NCBI GenBank assembly: GCA_020692565.1
Contig: JAIMKJ010000007.1
Location: 48,958-103,778, forward strand
Length of the DNA: 54,821 nt
Reading direction: 5' to 3'
Source: Thermomonas sp.
GTDB taxonomy: Bacteria; Pseudomonadota; Gammaproteobacteria; Xanthomonadales; Xanthomonadaceae
Shown: piece by piece, positions 23,843 to 32,351 of the stretch
Layout: every line of letters starts with the position of its first letter
How positions within the stretch are numbered: the stretch's first letter is position 1
The notes under the pieces: model-generated
What the model saw: the letters and a program-made list of their open reading frames with translations, nothing else
The model's database searches: none
Told to the model about the DNA's origin: nothing
Made by a program: the position numbers and the translations under genes

Positions 23843-25996
23843 ATGCCACTGTCGCGCTCAGTGCAATTCCGCAACCGCGCCAACGTGGGTCTGTTGGCGC
23901 TCGCATTCGTGGTGATCCTCATCACCTCGTTCGTCTCGGTGCGCTCGATCAACGATCTTCGCGATTCCATCGAACGGGTGGAACACACCATCCAAGTGAA
24001 GGACCAACTGACCACGCTGCAGGTCGAGCTGGGGATGATGGAATCCGAGGGCCTGCGCTACATGATCGGCGGCGGCGGCCAGCACCGCGACGGCATGCGC
24101 CGGCATATAGGCAACATCAAGGGATTGCTCGAAACGCTCAAGTCGCAAACCAGCGACAATGCGGAGCATCAGGAAGTGCTGGAGAACCTGTTCTGGGAGT
24201 TCGATCAGTTGAAGATGCGCGCCGAGCGCTCGATCGAGATCAAGGAAGAGGAAACACGCAAGGGCACCAGCGGCGCCGCGATCCGCCGGGTGCGCGACGG
24301 GCGCGGCGAGTACTTCATGGATCGCATGCGCACGCGGGTGGCGATGATGTCCACCGAGGAAAGCCGGCTGCTCCAGGATCGCGCCGACCAACGCGACGTG
24401 CTGGTGAAGCAGACCAATGCGACGCTGTTGATCGCCAACGGGCTGGCGCTGGTCGCGGGTCTGTTCGGGTTCCTGGCGCTGCGGCGCGCGCAACTGCAGG
24501 CGGAAGACGCGCTGCGCCTGGAACTGCACGCCGCCCAGGCGCGTCGCGCCAACGACGAGAAGAGCGCATTCCTCGCGAGCATGAGCCATGAGATCCGCAC
24601 GCCCATGAACGCGATCTTCGGCTTTTCGCAGTTGCTCGGCGACAATGTCCGCGAACCGTTGCAGCGCGAATGGGTGGCGGCGATCAGACGAAGCGGGCAG
24701 ATGCTGCTCGACCTGATCAACGATGTCCTCGACCTGTCCAAGATCGAAGCCGGCAAGCTGCAACTCACGCCGCAGGGCACCGACGTGAGCGAACTCGCCG
24801 CCGAGATCCTCGCCCTGTTCGAGCCGATGGCCGAAGCCAAGGGCGTGCGTCTGAGGTGCGAGATCGATCCGGAACAGCTCGTTCCGGTCGAGATCGACGC
24901 GCAGCGTCTGCGCCAGATCCTGATGAACCTGCTCAGCAACGCGGTCAAGTACACCGAGCGCGGCGAAGTGGTGCTGCGGCTGTCGATGCGGTCGTCGCCG
25001 CTGGGCGAGGGCCGCGACATGCGGTTGTCGGTCAGCGACACCGGCACCGGCATCGATCCCGGACAGCAGGCGCAGATTTTCGAGGCGTTCTATCAGGCCG
25101 AGAGTCCCGACGGCAAGCTCCGCCAGGGCACCGGGTTGGGCCTGAGCATCACCAAGCGTCTGGTTGACCTGATGCTGGGTCGCATCCATGTGGTCAGCCG
25201 CGTGGGCGAGGGCGCGACGTTCCGGGTCGATATCCCGAACCTGTTGCCGGCGACGATCGCGACGCCGGAAGAGACGGACATGCGCGCCGATTTCGATCGT
25301 CTGCCGCCGCTGAAGATCCTGGTGGTGGACGATGTCGAGTGGAACATCGAGGTCGCGAAAGGTTATCTGCGCGACAGCCGCCACGAAGTGAACATCGCGC
25401 GCGATGGCGCCGAAGCCGTCGAAGCCGCCCGTCGCCTGCGCCCGGACGTGGTGCTGATGGATCTGCGCATGCCGCGGATGAACGGCTACCGCGCGTTCGA
25501 GGCGATCCGTGCCGATGCGGAGCTGAGCCATGTGCGCGTCATCGCGGTCACCGCCTCCAGCCTGGTCAACGAGGATGAGGATCAGAAGACGAATTTCGAC
25601 GGCTATATCCGCAAGCCGTACGCGCCCATCGAACTGTTCTCGACCCTGTCGGATCTGTTCGGGGCGCACGCGGCGGAAGCGGTCGAGCAGGATGTCAGGT
25701 TCGATGCCGAAATCGAAGACACCGCGACCAACGGCGAGACAATGGCCGATGCGCGCAAGGAATGGCATTCGCTTTGCGGCGAACCGCTCGCGGCGATGCG
25801 CGAACGGATGCGCGTGCGCGAGATCGGCGAATTCGCGAAACGCCTGGAAACCATCGCCGACCGGATGCGCGAGCCTTCGCTGCAGGCGCTTGCCCGACGC
25901 CTGCGCCACGCCGTGCAGATGTTCGACGTCAATCAAGTGAAGATCGTGCTCGACGCCTTGGCGGCGTGGTGCGAGGAGGACAACAATGCCGCATAG
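23843..25996 (+). CDS. CHASE3-type hybrid sensor histidine kinase
   Basis: This 717-residue membrane kinase has TM1 (about 12-32), a CHASE3-like periplasmic helical domain (about 33-190), TM2 (about 195-214), HisKA with His249 in MSHEIRTPMN, an HATPase domain (N box LLSNAVKYTE, G boxes SDTGTGIDP and GTGLGLSI), a receiver (about 491-610, DD, Asp540 in VLMDLRMPRMNG, Lys in YIRKPY) and a helical C-terminal tail of about 100 residues without a recognisable HPt His motif. ATG 23843 has GGGGA upstream; earlier in-frame ATGs exist. Its stop overlaps the next gene by 11 bases, so the two are coupled. Confidence 0.93.
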   Translation: MPLSRSVQFRNRANVGLLALAFVVILITSFVSVRSINDLRDSIERVEHTIQVKDQLTTLQVELGMMESEGLRYMIGGGGQHRDGMRRHIGNIKGLLETLKSQTSDNAEHQEVLENLFWEFDQLKMRAERSIEIKEEETRKGTSGAAIRRVRDGRGEYFMDRMRTRVAMMSTEESRLLQDRADQRDVLVKQTNATLLIANGLALVAGLFGFLALRRAQLQAEDALRLELHAAQARRANDEKSAFLASMSHEIRTPMNAIFGFSQLLGDNVREPLQREWVAAIRRSGQMLLDLINDVLDLSKIEAGKLQLTPQGTDVSELAAEILALFEPMAEAKGVRLRCEIDPEQLVPVEIDAQRLRQILMNLLSNAVKYTERGEVVLRLSMRSSPLGEGRDMRLSVSDTGTGIDPGQQAQIFEAFYQAESPDGKLRQGTGLGLSITKRLVDLMLGRIHVVSRVGEGATFRVDIPNLLPATIATPEETDMRADFDRLPPLKILVVDDVEWNIEVAKGYLRDSRHEVNIARDGAEAVEAARRLRPDVVLMDLRMPRMNGYRAFEAIRADAELSHVRVIAVTASSLVNEDEDQKTNFDGYIRKPYAPIELFSTLSDLFGAHAAEAVEQDVRFDAEIEDTATNGETMADARKEWHSLCGEPLAAMRERMRVREIGEFAKRLETIADRMREPSLQALARRLRHAVQMFDVNQVKIVLDALAAWCEEDNNAA

Positions 25997-27086
25997 ATTC
26001 CAAGGGGCGGTCGCCTTGCCGGTGGTGATGGTGATCGACGACCAGACCGCGAACGTCCAGGTGGTCGGACAGTTGCTGACCCGCGCCGACTACGACGTGG
26101 TGCCGGTGCTCGACGGCCGCGAGGCGCTGGCGCTGGCCGAGCGCAGCCCGCCCGATCTGGTCTTGCTGGACATGCGCATGCCCGGCCTCGACGGCTTCGA
26201 TGTGCTGGAAGGCCTGCAGGCCATGCCGCAGACCCGCGATGTGCCGGTGGTGTTCCTCACCGCCGACCAGGAGCGCGACAGCCTGACCCGCGCGTTCTCG
26301 GCGGGTGCGGTCGACTACATCACCAAACCCTTCATTCCCGAGGAACTGCTGGCGCGCGTGCGCACGCATCTGGACCTCAAGCAGGCGCGCGACCGTCTGG
26401 CGCGGGTCGCCGACGAGCGCCAGAAGATCGCCGAAATCGTCAGCCACGACCTGCGTAATCATTTCGGCAATATTCTGTTCTCGGCCGATCTTCTTGGCGA
26501 TCCGGCCTTGAACGACGAGACGCGCCAGCGTCTGGCGCATTCGATCCGCAACTCCGCCGACGCCGGCGTGCTGTTCCTGCAGGCTTTCCTCGACCAGCAG
26601 CAGGAGCGCATGCACGACGCTCCGCCGTCGCCGATCCTTGCGCGGACGCTGCTGGAAGAGGTGGTCGAACTGCTGTCGCACCAGTCGCAAAGCAAAGGCA
26701 CGCGGGTGCGTATCGATACCGATGGCGCCGACGGCATCCGGCTGCTGGCGGAGCGCGCCGGCACCCTGCATGTGCTGCAGAATCTGCTGTCGAATGCCTT
26801 GAAGTACGCGCCGCCGGGCAGCGAAGTGGAACTGACCGCAGCGCGTCAGGGCAAATACGCACGGCTTACGGTCCATGATCGTGGACCGGGCATCACGACG
26901 CAGGACCGTGAGCGCCTGTTCCAGCGTTATGTACGCCTGAGCGCACAGCCGACGGGCGGAGAGTCTTCGACCGGGCTCGGGCTGGCGCTGGCGAAGCAGC
27001 GCGCACGCACCATGGGGGGCGATGTCTGGTACGACGATCGCGAGGGCGGCGGTGCCAGCTTCACGTTGGAACTGCCGCTGGCCTGA
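25986..27086 (+). CDS. Receiver-histidine kinase fusion protein
   Basis: This 366-residue soluble protein has an inverted order: receiver first (about 13-130; Asp62 in LVLLDMRMPG, Lys in YITKPF), then a coiled-coil linker, then a kinase core with His154 in EIVSHDLRNHFGNIL and an HATPase domain (N box LLSNALKYAPPG, G boxes HDRGPGIT and STGLGLALAK). It lacks membrane segments, so the input is probably phosphorylation of the receiver by the overlapping hybrid kinase. The C-terminal kinase may pass phosphate to a separate regulator, the sigma-54 activator 3 kb upstream being the obvious candidate. Confidence 0.92.
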   Translation: MPHRFQGAVALPVVMVIDDQTANVQVVGQLLTRADYDVVPVLDGREALALAERSPPDLVLLDMRMPGLDGFDVLEGLQAMPQTRDVPVVFLTADQERDSLTRAFSAGAVDYITKPFIPEELLARVRTHLDLKQARDRLARVADERQKIAEIVSHDLRNHFGNILFSADLLGDPALNDETRQRLAHSIRNSADAGVLFLQAFLDQQQERMHDAPPSPILARTLLEEVVELLSHQSQSKGTRVRIDTDGADGIRLLAERAGTLHVLQNLLSNALKYAPPGSEVELTAARQGKYARLTVHDRGPGITTQDRERLFQRYVRLSAQPTGGESSTGLGLALAKQRARTMGGDVWYDDREGGGASFTLELPLA

Positions 27087-27124
27087 GCGGTGTCGGCTCC
27101 GGAAAGCGCCTGCCGTCCACCGCG

Positions 27125-27159
27125 AAAACGCCCCCGCGCGGAAGGCGCGGAGGCGTTTT
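27125..27159. terminator. Terminator between convergent kinase and DUF1328 genes
   Basis: AAAACGCC-CC-GCGC pairs with GCGCGG-A-GGCGTTTT around a GGAAG loop. The A-run on one side and T-run on the other allow both strands to be terminated. Confidence 0.8.
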
Positions 27160-27199
27160 GGTTTCGTGCTTGCGGTTTCGTGCTCGCGCGGTGTGATCG

Positions 27200-27364
27200 T
27201 CAGGCTCGGACGCGACGGCCCATGATCAGCGAAATGACGAACAGCACCAGGAACACGAAGAACAGGATTTTCGCGATGCCAGCCGCGGCGCCGGCGATGC
27301 CGCCGAAACCGAGCACACCGGCGATCAGGGCGATCACGAAAAAGACGACGGCGTAGTACAACAT
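27200..27364 (-). CDS. DUF1328 (YtjA-like) small membrane protein
   Basis: This 54-residue protein is almost wholly membrane: [36 protein letters not shown]..., with the glycine-rich turn of DUF1328, ending LIMGRRVRA. Such proteins are widespread, stress-linked and of unknown activity. ATG 27364 has GAGAG upstream. The sigma-54-like site at 27421-27436 reads towards it. Confidence 0.93.
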   Translation of the reverse strand: MLYYAVVFFVIALIAGVLGFGGIAGAAAGIAKILFFVFLVLFVISLIMGRRVRA

Positions 27365-27420
27365 GGGACTCTCTCCAGTCGGGGGAACGGACCGCGACGT
27401 GCGGCCCCGCTGGATACAGA

Positions 27421-27436
27421 CACAAGTTGCGTGCCA
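27421..27436 (-). promoter_or_regulatory. Sigma-54 promoter candidate for the DUF1328 gene
   Basis: On the minus strand TGGCAC-N5-TTGTG runs from 27436 to 27421. Start of transcription would be near 27410, giving a leader of about 45 bases. The -12 element has GT instead of GC. Confidence 0.6.
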
Positions 27437-27544
27437 GATGCGACAGCGACAAGGGTTTTGCGCAAAGACTTTTCTTTTCAATGGCTTGCGATTCCAAGCG
27501 GCGAAGCCGCTGCGACCGGCCGCCGACAGCGATCACCGCGATCC

Positions 27545-27569
27545 GCACGATCCGGGCCTGGGATCGTGC
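27545..27569. promoter_or_regulatory. Palindrome between two sigma-54 sites, possible activator site
   Basis: GCACGATCC (27545-27553) and GGATCGTGC (27561-27569) are exact reverse complements with a seven-base centre. It lies 64 bases upstream of the plus-strand site (27633) and 109 upstream of the minus-strand one (27436), as expected of an enhancer for an NtrC-type protein. The half-site GGATCGTGC also occurs at 20286-20294, 86 bases before the BON promoter. The rest of the 27365-27682 gap shows nothing else. Confidence 0.4.
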
Positions 27570-27632
27570 AGGACGCGCGGCGATGCGCCGCCTGGCCGCA
27601 GTGGAAACAAGCACTTGAACGTCGTTTGGCCG

Positions 27633-27648
27633 TGGCACGGATCTTGAT
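27633..27648 (+). promoter_or_regulatory. Sigma-54 promoter candidate before the 90-residue ORF
   Basis: TGGCAC-N5-TTGAT has the full -24 element and TTG at the right distance; the -12 C is replaced by A. Transcription would begin near 27659, 24 bases before ATG 27683. Confidence 0.55.
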
Positions 27649-27682
27649 GCGTTGTCGGTAGAGAACACCGAGTACCGCGCCC

Positions 27683-27955
27683 ATGCCGATGCTTCTGCAG
27701 ACCCTGCCTTCACGTCGTCGTTCGCGTCGCCGCACGCGGGTGGTGCGTGCGCGGACGCTGTTCGTCTGCATCGCGCTGCTGCTGTCCGCCTATCTCGTCT
27801 GGTCGCCGCCGGCCGCGAGTCCGGGCGCGCCCGTCGCCGTGCCCGCCGTCGCCGCGCCGCGCGAGGCCGAGCCGGAGCAATCCATCGACACCGAAGGCGC
27901 CCTGAGCGGCTGGCGGCAGGATTCCGACGCCGCGCTTTACGTCGCCGAACGTTGA
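27683..27955 (+). CDS. Small single-TM basic protein, unknown function
   Basis: This 90-residue frame codes for an Arg-rich N-terminus (SRRRSRRRTRVVRAR), one hydrophobic segment (about 25-42, LFVCIALLLSAYLVW) and a Pro/Ala-rich then acidic tail. No family is recognised. The ribosome site is weak. Its main support is the sigma-54-like site 35 bases upstream and a 5' end fitting that promoter. It could be a membrane or exported stress protein of the same regulon. Confidence 0.5.
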   Translation: MPMLLQTLPSRRRSRRRTRVVRARTLFVCIALLLSAYLVWSPPAASPGAPVAVPAVAAPREAEPEQSIDTEGALSGWRQDSDAALYVAER

Positions 27956-28014
27956 GTCTTGCCCGCCCGGGCAGGCGTCCTCCCCGCGTCGCGGTCCGAT
28001 GCTAAGCTCGGCCG

Positions 28015-28233
28015 ATGAACCAGCCTTCCGACCCCGCAGAACTCGCCCGAGTCGCCCAGCGGCTGGTCGAGCTGCGTCTCGAACACCGCGACCTCGATCT
28101 TGCCATCGGCCGCCTGCACGACAACATCGCCGCCGACGAACTCGCGGTCAAACGCCTCAAGAAGCGCAAGCTGCAGCTCAAGGACGTGATCACCCGGCTG
28201 GAGTCGGCGTTGATTCCGGACGAGCCGGCGTAA
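28015..28233 (+). CDS. YdcH-family (DUF465) small helical protein
   Basis: This 72-residue protein is a helical hairpin of the YdcH type: RVAQRLVELRLEHRDLDLAIGRLHDN followed by LAVKRLKKRKLQLKDVITRLESAL, with the conserved KKRKLxLKD. Function is unknown. It stands 63 bases before the oxidoreductase gene on the same strand. Confidence 0.9.
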   Translation: MNQPSDPAELARVAQRLVELRLEHRDLDLAIGRLHDNIAADELAVKRLKKRKLQLKDVITRLESALIPDEPA

Positions 28234-28296
28234 CCCGACCATCGGGCCAACGTGTCGCAGCGACACTGCGATCGCAACGAACGAGACCCGACGACG

Positions 28297-29508
28297 ATGG
28301 ATCTGAAAAGCGGTTACCCCTACTGGGCGGTCAAGAACGGCTTGATGCATGCATTCCCGCAGATGGATGCCGATCTCGCCTGCGACGTGGTCGTGGTCGG
28401 GGGCGGGATCACCGGCGCGCTCATCGCACATGAATTGACGGTACACGGGCATGCGGTGGCCGTGGTCGAACAGCGCGACATCGGCTGGGGCAGTACGGCC
28501 GCCAGCACGGCGCTGCTGCAGTACGAAATCGATACGCACATGGTCGATCTCGCGAAGCGCTACGGCGAAGACCAGGCGGCGCTGGCGTATCTGGCCTGCG
28601 CCGAGGCGATTCCGATGCTGCAAGGGTTGGCGCGCAAGGTGGGCGATGTCGATTTCGCGCGGATGCAGAGCCTGTACTACGCAAGCCGTCGCCGCGACGC
28701 GGGCGCGATGCGGGATGAATTCGAGATGCGCGCGCGCCACGGATTCGACATGGCATGGCTGGAACGCGCCGACGTGAAGGAACGCTTCGGGATCGCGGCG
28801 CCGGCGGCGATCCTCAGCGCGCTGGCGGCGAGGATCGATCCTTATCGCATGGCGTATCGGTTGCTTGCGGGCGTCGCCAGACGCGGCGGCGGCGTTTACG
28901 ACCGCACCTGCATCGATACGTTCGAAACCACGTCCAGGCGCGTGCATCTGCGCACGACGTCCGGCTTCGCGATCCGCGCCGGGCATGTGGTGTTCGCGGC
29001 CGGCTACGCCAACCAGCGCTGGCTGCGCAAACGGGTGGCGAAGAACAGGAGCAGCTACGCGTTCATCACCGACCCCATCGAACCGGAGGCGCTCGGCCCG
29101 TTGGCAGACACGATGATGTGGGAATCGGCGCGGCCGTATCTGTATCTGCGCAGCACCGGCGACGGCCGCCTGCTGGTGGGCGGCGAGGACGATGCCGTCG
29201 ATGTGCCCGCGCGCCGCGATCGCCGCGTCGAGAAGAAGGCGCGGACGCTCGTGAAGAAGGTGGGGACATTGTTTCCCGAGCTGCCGCTGCAGCCCGCGTT
29301 CTCGTGGGCGGGCACCTTCGCCGAGACCGAAGACGGACTGCCGTTCTTCGGTCCGCACGCGCAGCACGGCCCGCGCGTGCATTTCGCGATGGCCTACGGC
29401 GGCAACGGCATCACCTATTCGATGATCGGCGCCGGCCTGCTGCGCGCGCTGATCGAACGACGGAAACATCCGCTGTCCACGCTGTTCTCGTTCCAGCGCA
29501 TGGATTGA
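28297..29508 (+). CDS. FAD-dependent oxidoreductase, DAO family
   Basis: This 403-residue protein has the N-terminal dinucleotide fold DVVVVGGGITGALIAHELTVHGHAVAVVEQRDIGWGSTAAST and a C-terminal YGGNGITYSMIGAGLL, the pattern of D-amino-acid-oxidase-like flavoenzymes such as glycine oxidase. No signal peptide. ATG 28297 starts at MDLKSGYPYW, as in relatives, and follows GAGACCCGACGACG. Substrate unknown. It precedes the SLC45-type transporter by 143 bases; a functional link is not evident. Confidence 0.87.
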   Translation: MDLKSGYPYWAVKNGLMHAFPQMDADLACDVVVVGGGITGALIAHELTVHGHAVAVVEQRDIGWGSTAASTALLQYEIDTHMVDLAKRYGEDQAALAYLACAEAIPMLQGLARKVGDVDFARMQSLYYASRRRDAGAMRDEFEMRARHGFDMAWLERADVKERFGIAAPAAILSALAARIDPYRMAYRLLAGVARRGGGVYDRTCIDTFETTSRRVHLRTTSGFAIRAGHVVFAAGYANQRWLRKRVAKNRSSYAFITDPIEPEALGPLADTMMWESARPYLYLRSTGDGRLLVGGEDDAVDVPARRDRRVEKKARTLVKKVGTLFPELPLQPAFSWAGTFAETEDGLPFFGPHAQHGPRVHFAMAYGGNGITYSMIGAGLLRALIERRKHPLSTLFSFQRMD

Positions 29509-29651
29509 AGCCGGGTCATACCATCCGCGCGCGCCGCGCATCGAGCGCAGCGTCGATGAATCGATCCATGCTGCAGCGCAGCAGCAACCGTATTCATTCC
29601 GGCCCGCAAACCCACCGGCTATGCTGCCCCACCACCCGGTGAGGACCACCC

Positions 29652-31100
29652 ATGCTGCGGATGCAACAACGCCTGTCGCTGCCGTTCCTGATGTTGTTGA
29701 GTCTGCCGTCGACGGCGATGGGCTTCGCGCTGGCGGTGCAGATCTCGGCGCTGAGCTGGCTGATGTCGACCAAGTACGGCCTGAAGCTGGACGAGATCGG
29801 CATCGTCTGGGCCGCGGGTCCGCTGGCGGGCATCATCGGCCAGGTCATCATCGGCATCATCAGCGATAACGTCTGGTTCTGGGGCGGACGGCGCAGGCCG
29901 TTCATCCTGGTCGGCGGCGTGTTGACCGCGCTGATGCTGCTGGCACTGCCTTCGATCGGGGCGATCGACAACGCGTTGGGGTTCGACGCGATTCTCGGCG
30001 TGGCGGTGGCGGTCGCGCTGGCGCTGGATCTGTCGATCAACCTCGGCTTCAACCCGACCCGTTCGCTGATCACCGATGTCACCCCGGAAGGCGCGAAGCG
30101 CACCGCCGGTTACACCTGGATGCAGACCGTCTCGGGCACCTTCGGCGTGCTCGCGTACGCCATCGGCGCGATCTGGGGGAATATCACTCTGATCTATTTC
30201 GGCGCCGGTCTGGCGCTGGTGTTCTCGATCGTGCCCGCGCTGCTGGTCGAGGAGCCGCGGGTGCTGGCGCACACCGAGACCGGCACGCCGACCGAAAAAC
30301 TCCGGGTCGGCGCGCTGCTGATGTTGATGCGGCCGCTGTGGGCGTTCGCGGTGTACGCGATGATCGCGATGGGCCTGAAGATCGCGGGCGTGAAGACCCA
30401 CAGCCTGTGGCTGGAAGTGGTGTTCGGCGTGCTGGCGCTGGCGCTGATCGTGCACGCGCTGACCGAACGGCAGACGCTGGACGGGCGCGAGGACATCGCC
30501 GGTTTCCGCAAGGTGCTGGCGGCGCATGCGATCAGCTGGTTCGGCATGCAGACGCTGTTCGTGTTCATGATCGGCTTCGTGCAGCAGCGCTTCCCGCAGC
30601 TCGACGCCGACGCCACCGGGCAGTTGATGTCCTTCAGTTTCCTCTCGTTGAACGCGGTCGCCGCGGTCCTGCCGGCGCTGTTGCTCAACCCGCTGGCGCA
30701 GCGCTTCCGCGAAGTGCGCGTGCATGCGGCCAGCCTGATGCTGATGGCGTTGGGCTTCGGCTATGTCTATTGGCTGGGCGACAGCCAGGCTTCGCTGTAT
30801 ATCGGCATGGCGATCATCGGCGTGGGCTGGGGCGCGATCGTCAGCCTGCCGTTCGCGATCTTCTCGCAGAGCGTTTCGCCGGCGCGCATCGGCCTGTACA
30901 TGGGCGTGTTCAATCTCAGCGTGGTGCTGCCGCAGCTGGCGGTGAGCCTGGGCGTGGGTTACCTGCTGTCGCGGCTTGAGAACAAGGGACTGGTGTTCGC
31001 GATCGGCGGTGTGTGCATGCTGTTGTCGGCGTTCGCATGGCTGGCGGTGCGTCAGGGCGCGCGCCGCGGCCCGGATGGGGCGGGATCCGCCGCGCATTGA
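29652..31100 (+). CDS. SLC45-type MFS sugar transporter 1
   Basis: This 482-residue transporter has 12 predicted helices and features of the sucrose/maltose SLC45 branch: LSWLMSTKYGL, DNVWFWGGRRRPFILVGG (the RRRPF loop motif after helix 2), NLGFNPTRSLITDV and PFAIFSQSV...GLYMGVFNLSVVLPQL. The likely role is proton-coupled uptake of a disaccharide or maltodextrin. The LacI regulator follows 100 bases later on the same strand. It is related to the transporter at 32352-33755. Confidence 0.88.
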   Translation: MLRMQQRLSLPFLMLLSLPSTAMGFALAVQISALSWLMSTKYGLKLDEIGIVWAAGPLAGIIGQVIIGIISDNVWFWGGRRRPFILVGGVLTALMLLALPSIGAIDNALGFDAILGVAVAVALALDLSINLGFNPTRSLITDVTPEGAKRTAGYTWMQTVSGTFGVLAYAIGAIWGNITLIYFGAGLALVFSIVPALLVEEPRVLAHTETGTPTEKLRVGALLMLMRPLWAFAVYAMIAMGLKIAGVKTHSLWLEVVFGVLALALIVHALTERQTLDGREDIAGFRKVLAAHAISWFGMQTLFVFMIGFVQQRFPQLDADATGQLMSFSFLSLNAVAAVLPALLLNPLAQRFREVRVHAASLMLMALGFGYVYWLGDSQASLYIGMAIIGVGWGAIVSLPFAIFSQSVSPARIGLYMGVFNLSVVLPQLAVSLGVGYLLSRLENKGLVFAIGGVCMLLSAFAWLAVRQGARRGPDGAGSAAH

Positions 31101-31200
31101 CGCGCCAGCGGTCGCCATGAAAGGCGGCGATGCGGGCGGGTCCGATGCGGGATCGTTCCCGAGGTTCTACACTGCGCCACAGCATTCGACGGACAGCCCC

Positions 31201-32238
31201 ATGCGCCCACGCAAAACCAAGGCCACTTCTGTCGACATCGCCCATCGCGCGGGGGTGTCGCAGGCCACCGTCTCGCGCGTTCTGCGCGGCAGTCCGCTGG
31301 TCAACGCCGATACCCGCAAGCGGGTGCTGGATGCGGTGCAGGAACTGAACTACAAGGTCGACCGCCGCGCATCGAGCCTGCGCACGCAGCGCGCCGGCAC
31401 GCTGGCGCTGCTGCTGTTCGAAGACCCGACCGAGGACGGATCGCAGATCAATCCGTTCTTCCTGTCGATGCTGGGCTCGATCACCCGCGCCTGCGCCCGC
31501 CACAATCACGATCTACTGGTGTCGTTCCAGCAGCTCTCGGACGACTGGCACGCCGATTACGAAGACAGCATGAAGGCCGACGGCCTGATCCTGCTGGGTT
31601 ATGGCGATTACGTCGACTATCGTCCGAAGCTCGAGCGTCTGGTCGAGCAGGGCACGCATTTCGTGCGCTGGGGCGCGGTGCTGCCGGACCAGCCGGGCGT
31701 GTCCATCGGCTGCGACAATTTCGCGGGCGGACGGCTGGTCGGAGAACATCTGCTCGGCCTGGGCCGCAAGCGCATCGCCTTTCTCGGCGACGCTTCCAGC
31801 CATTACCCGGAATTCCACGCGCGCTACCGCGGCTGCGAGATCGTGCAGCGCGAAGCCGGTATTCCCGCGGAATCCGCACTGCAGGTCGACGCGCTGAGTT
31901 CGGAAGAAGAAGGTTACGAAGCGGCGAAGGCGCTGCTCGGCCGCGGCATCCTGTTCGACGCGGTGTTCGCGGCCAGCGACCTGATCGCCATCGGTGCGAT
32001 CCGCGCATTGCTCGAACACGGCCTGCGCGTGCCCGAGGACGTTGCGGTGGTCGGTTTCGATGACATCGCGATGTCGCGCTTCTGCAATCCGCCGCTGACC
32101 ACGGTCTACCAGGACACGGCCTACGCCGGCGAGCTGCTGGTCGAAACTCTGCTCAAGCGCGTTCACGAACAGCCGGCGGAAAGCAGGATGCTGCCGGCCA
32201 CGCTGGTGGTGCGGCGGTCGAGTGGCGCTGCGGGTTGA
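31201..32238 (+). CDS. LacI-family transcriptional regulator
   Basis: This 345-residue regulator has an N-terminal helix-turn-helix ([31 protein letters not shown]) with hinge helix [14 protein letters not shown], and a periplasmic-binding-like sensor domain ([69 protein letters not shown]). The start at 31201 is chosen because it puts the HTH at residues 9-30. Its neighbours are sugar transporters and glucan hydrolases, so an alpha-glucoside or maltose-type inducer is likely. Candidate operators are at 33862-33877 and 35623-35638. Confidence 0.93.
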   Translation: MRPRKTKATSVDIAHRAGVSQATVSRVLRGSPLVNADTRKRVLDAVQELNYKVDRRASSLRTQRAGTLALLLFEDPTEDGSQINPFFLSMLGSITRACARHNHDLLVSFQQLSDDWHADYEDSMKADGLILLGYGDYVDYRPKLERLVEQGTHFVRWGAVLPDQPGVSIGCDNFAGGRLVGEHLLGLGRKRIAFLGDASSHYPEFHARYRGCEIVQREAGIPAESALQVDALSSEEEGYEAAKALLGRGILFDAVFAASDLIAIGAIRALLEHGLRVPEDVAVVGFDDIAMSRFCNPPLTTVYQDTAYAGELLVETLLKRVHEQPAESRMLPATLVVRRSSGAAG

Positions 32239-32245
32239 TCGTTAT

Positions 32246-32343
32246 GTAGGAGGGCCTTCAGGCCCGAGCTCTGCGTAGGGTAATCGCCTCGCCGGGCGTC
32301 GGGCGCCCTCGTGCAAACAGCTCGGGCCTGAAGGCCCTCCTAC
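32246..32343. repeat. Inverted pair of GTAGGAGGGCC REP units
   Basis: Identical 25-base units forward at 32246-32270 and reverse at 32319-32343, with a 48-base loop. The pair fills the gap between the convergent stops of the LacI and transporter genes and probably helps end both transcripts. Confidence 0.8.
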
Positions 32344-32351
32344 AAAAGCAT

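Noticed and set aside
27365..27682. Additional small gene in the DUF1328 upstream gap
   Set aside because: Frames are present but lack ribosome sites, and the gap is better explained by two opposed promoters and a palindrome.
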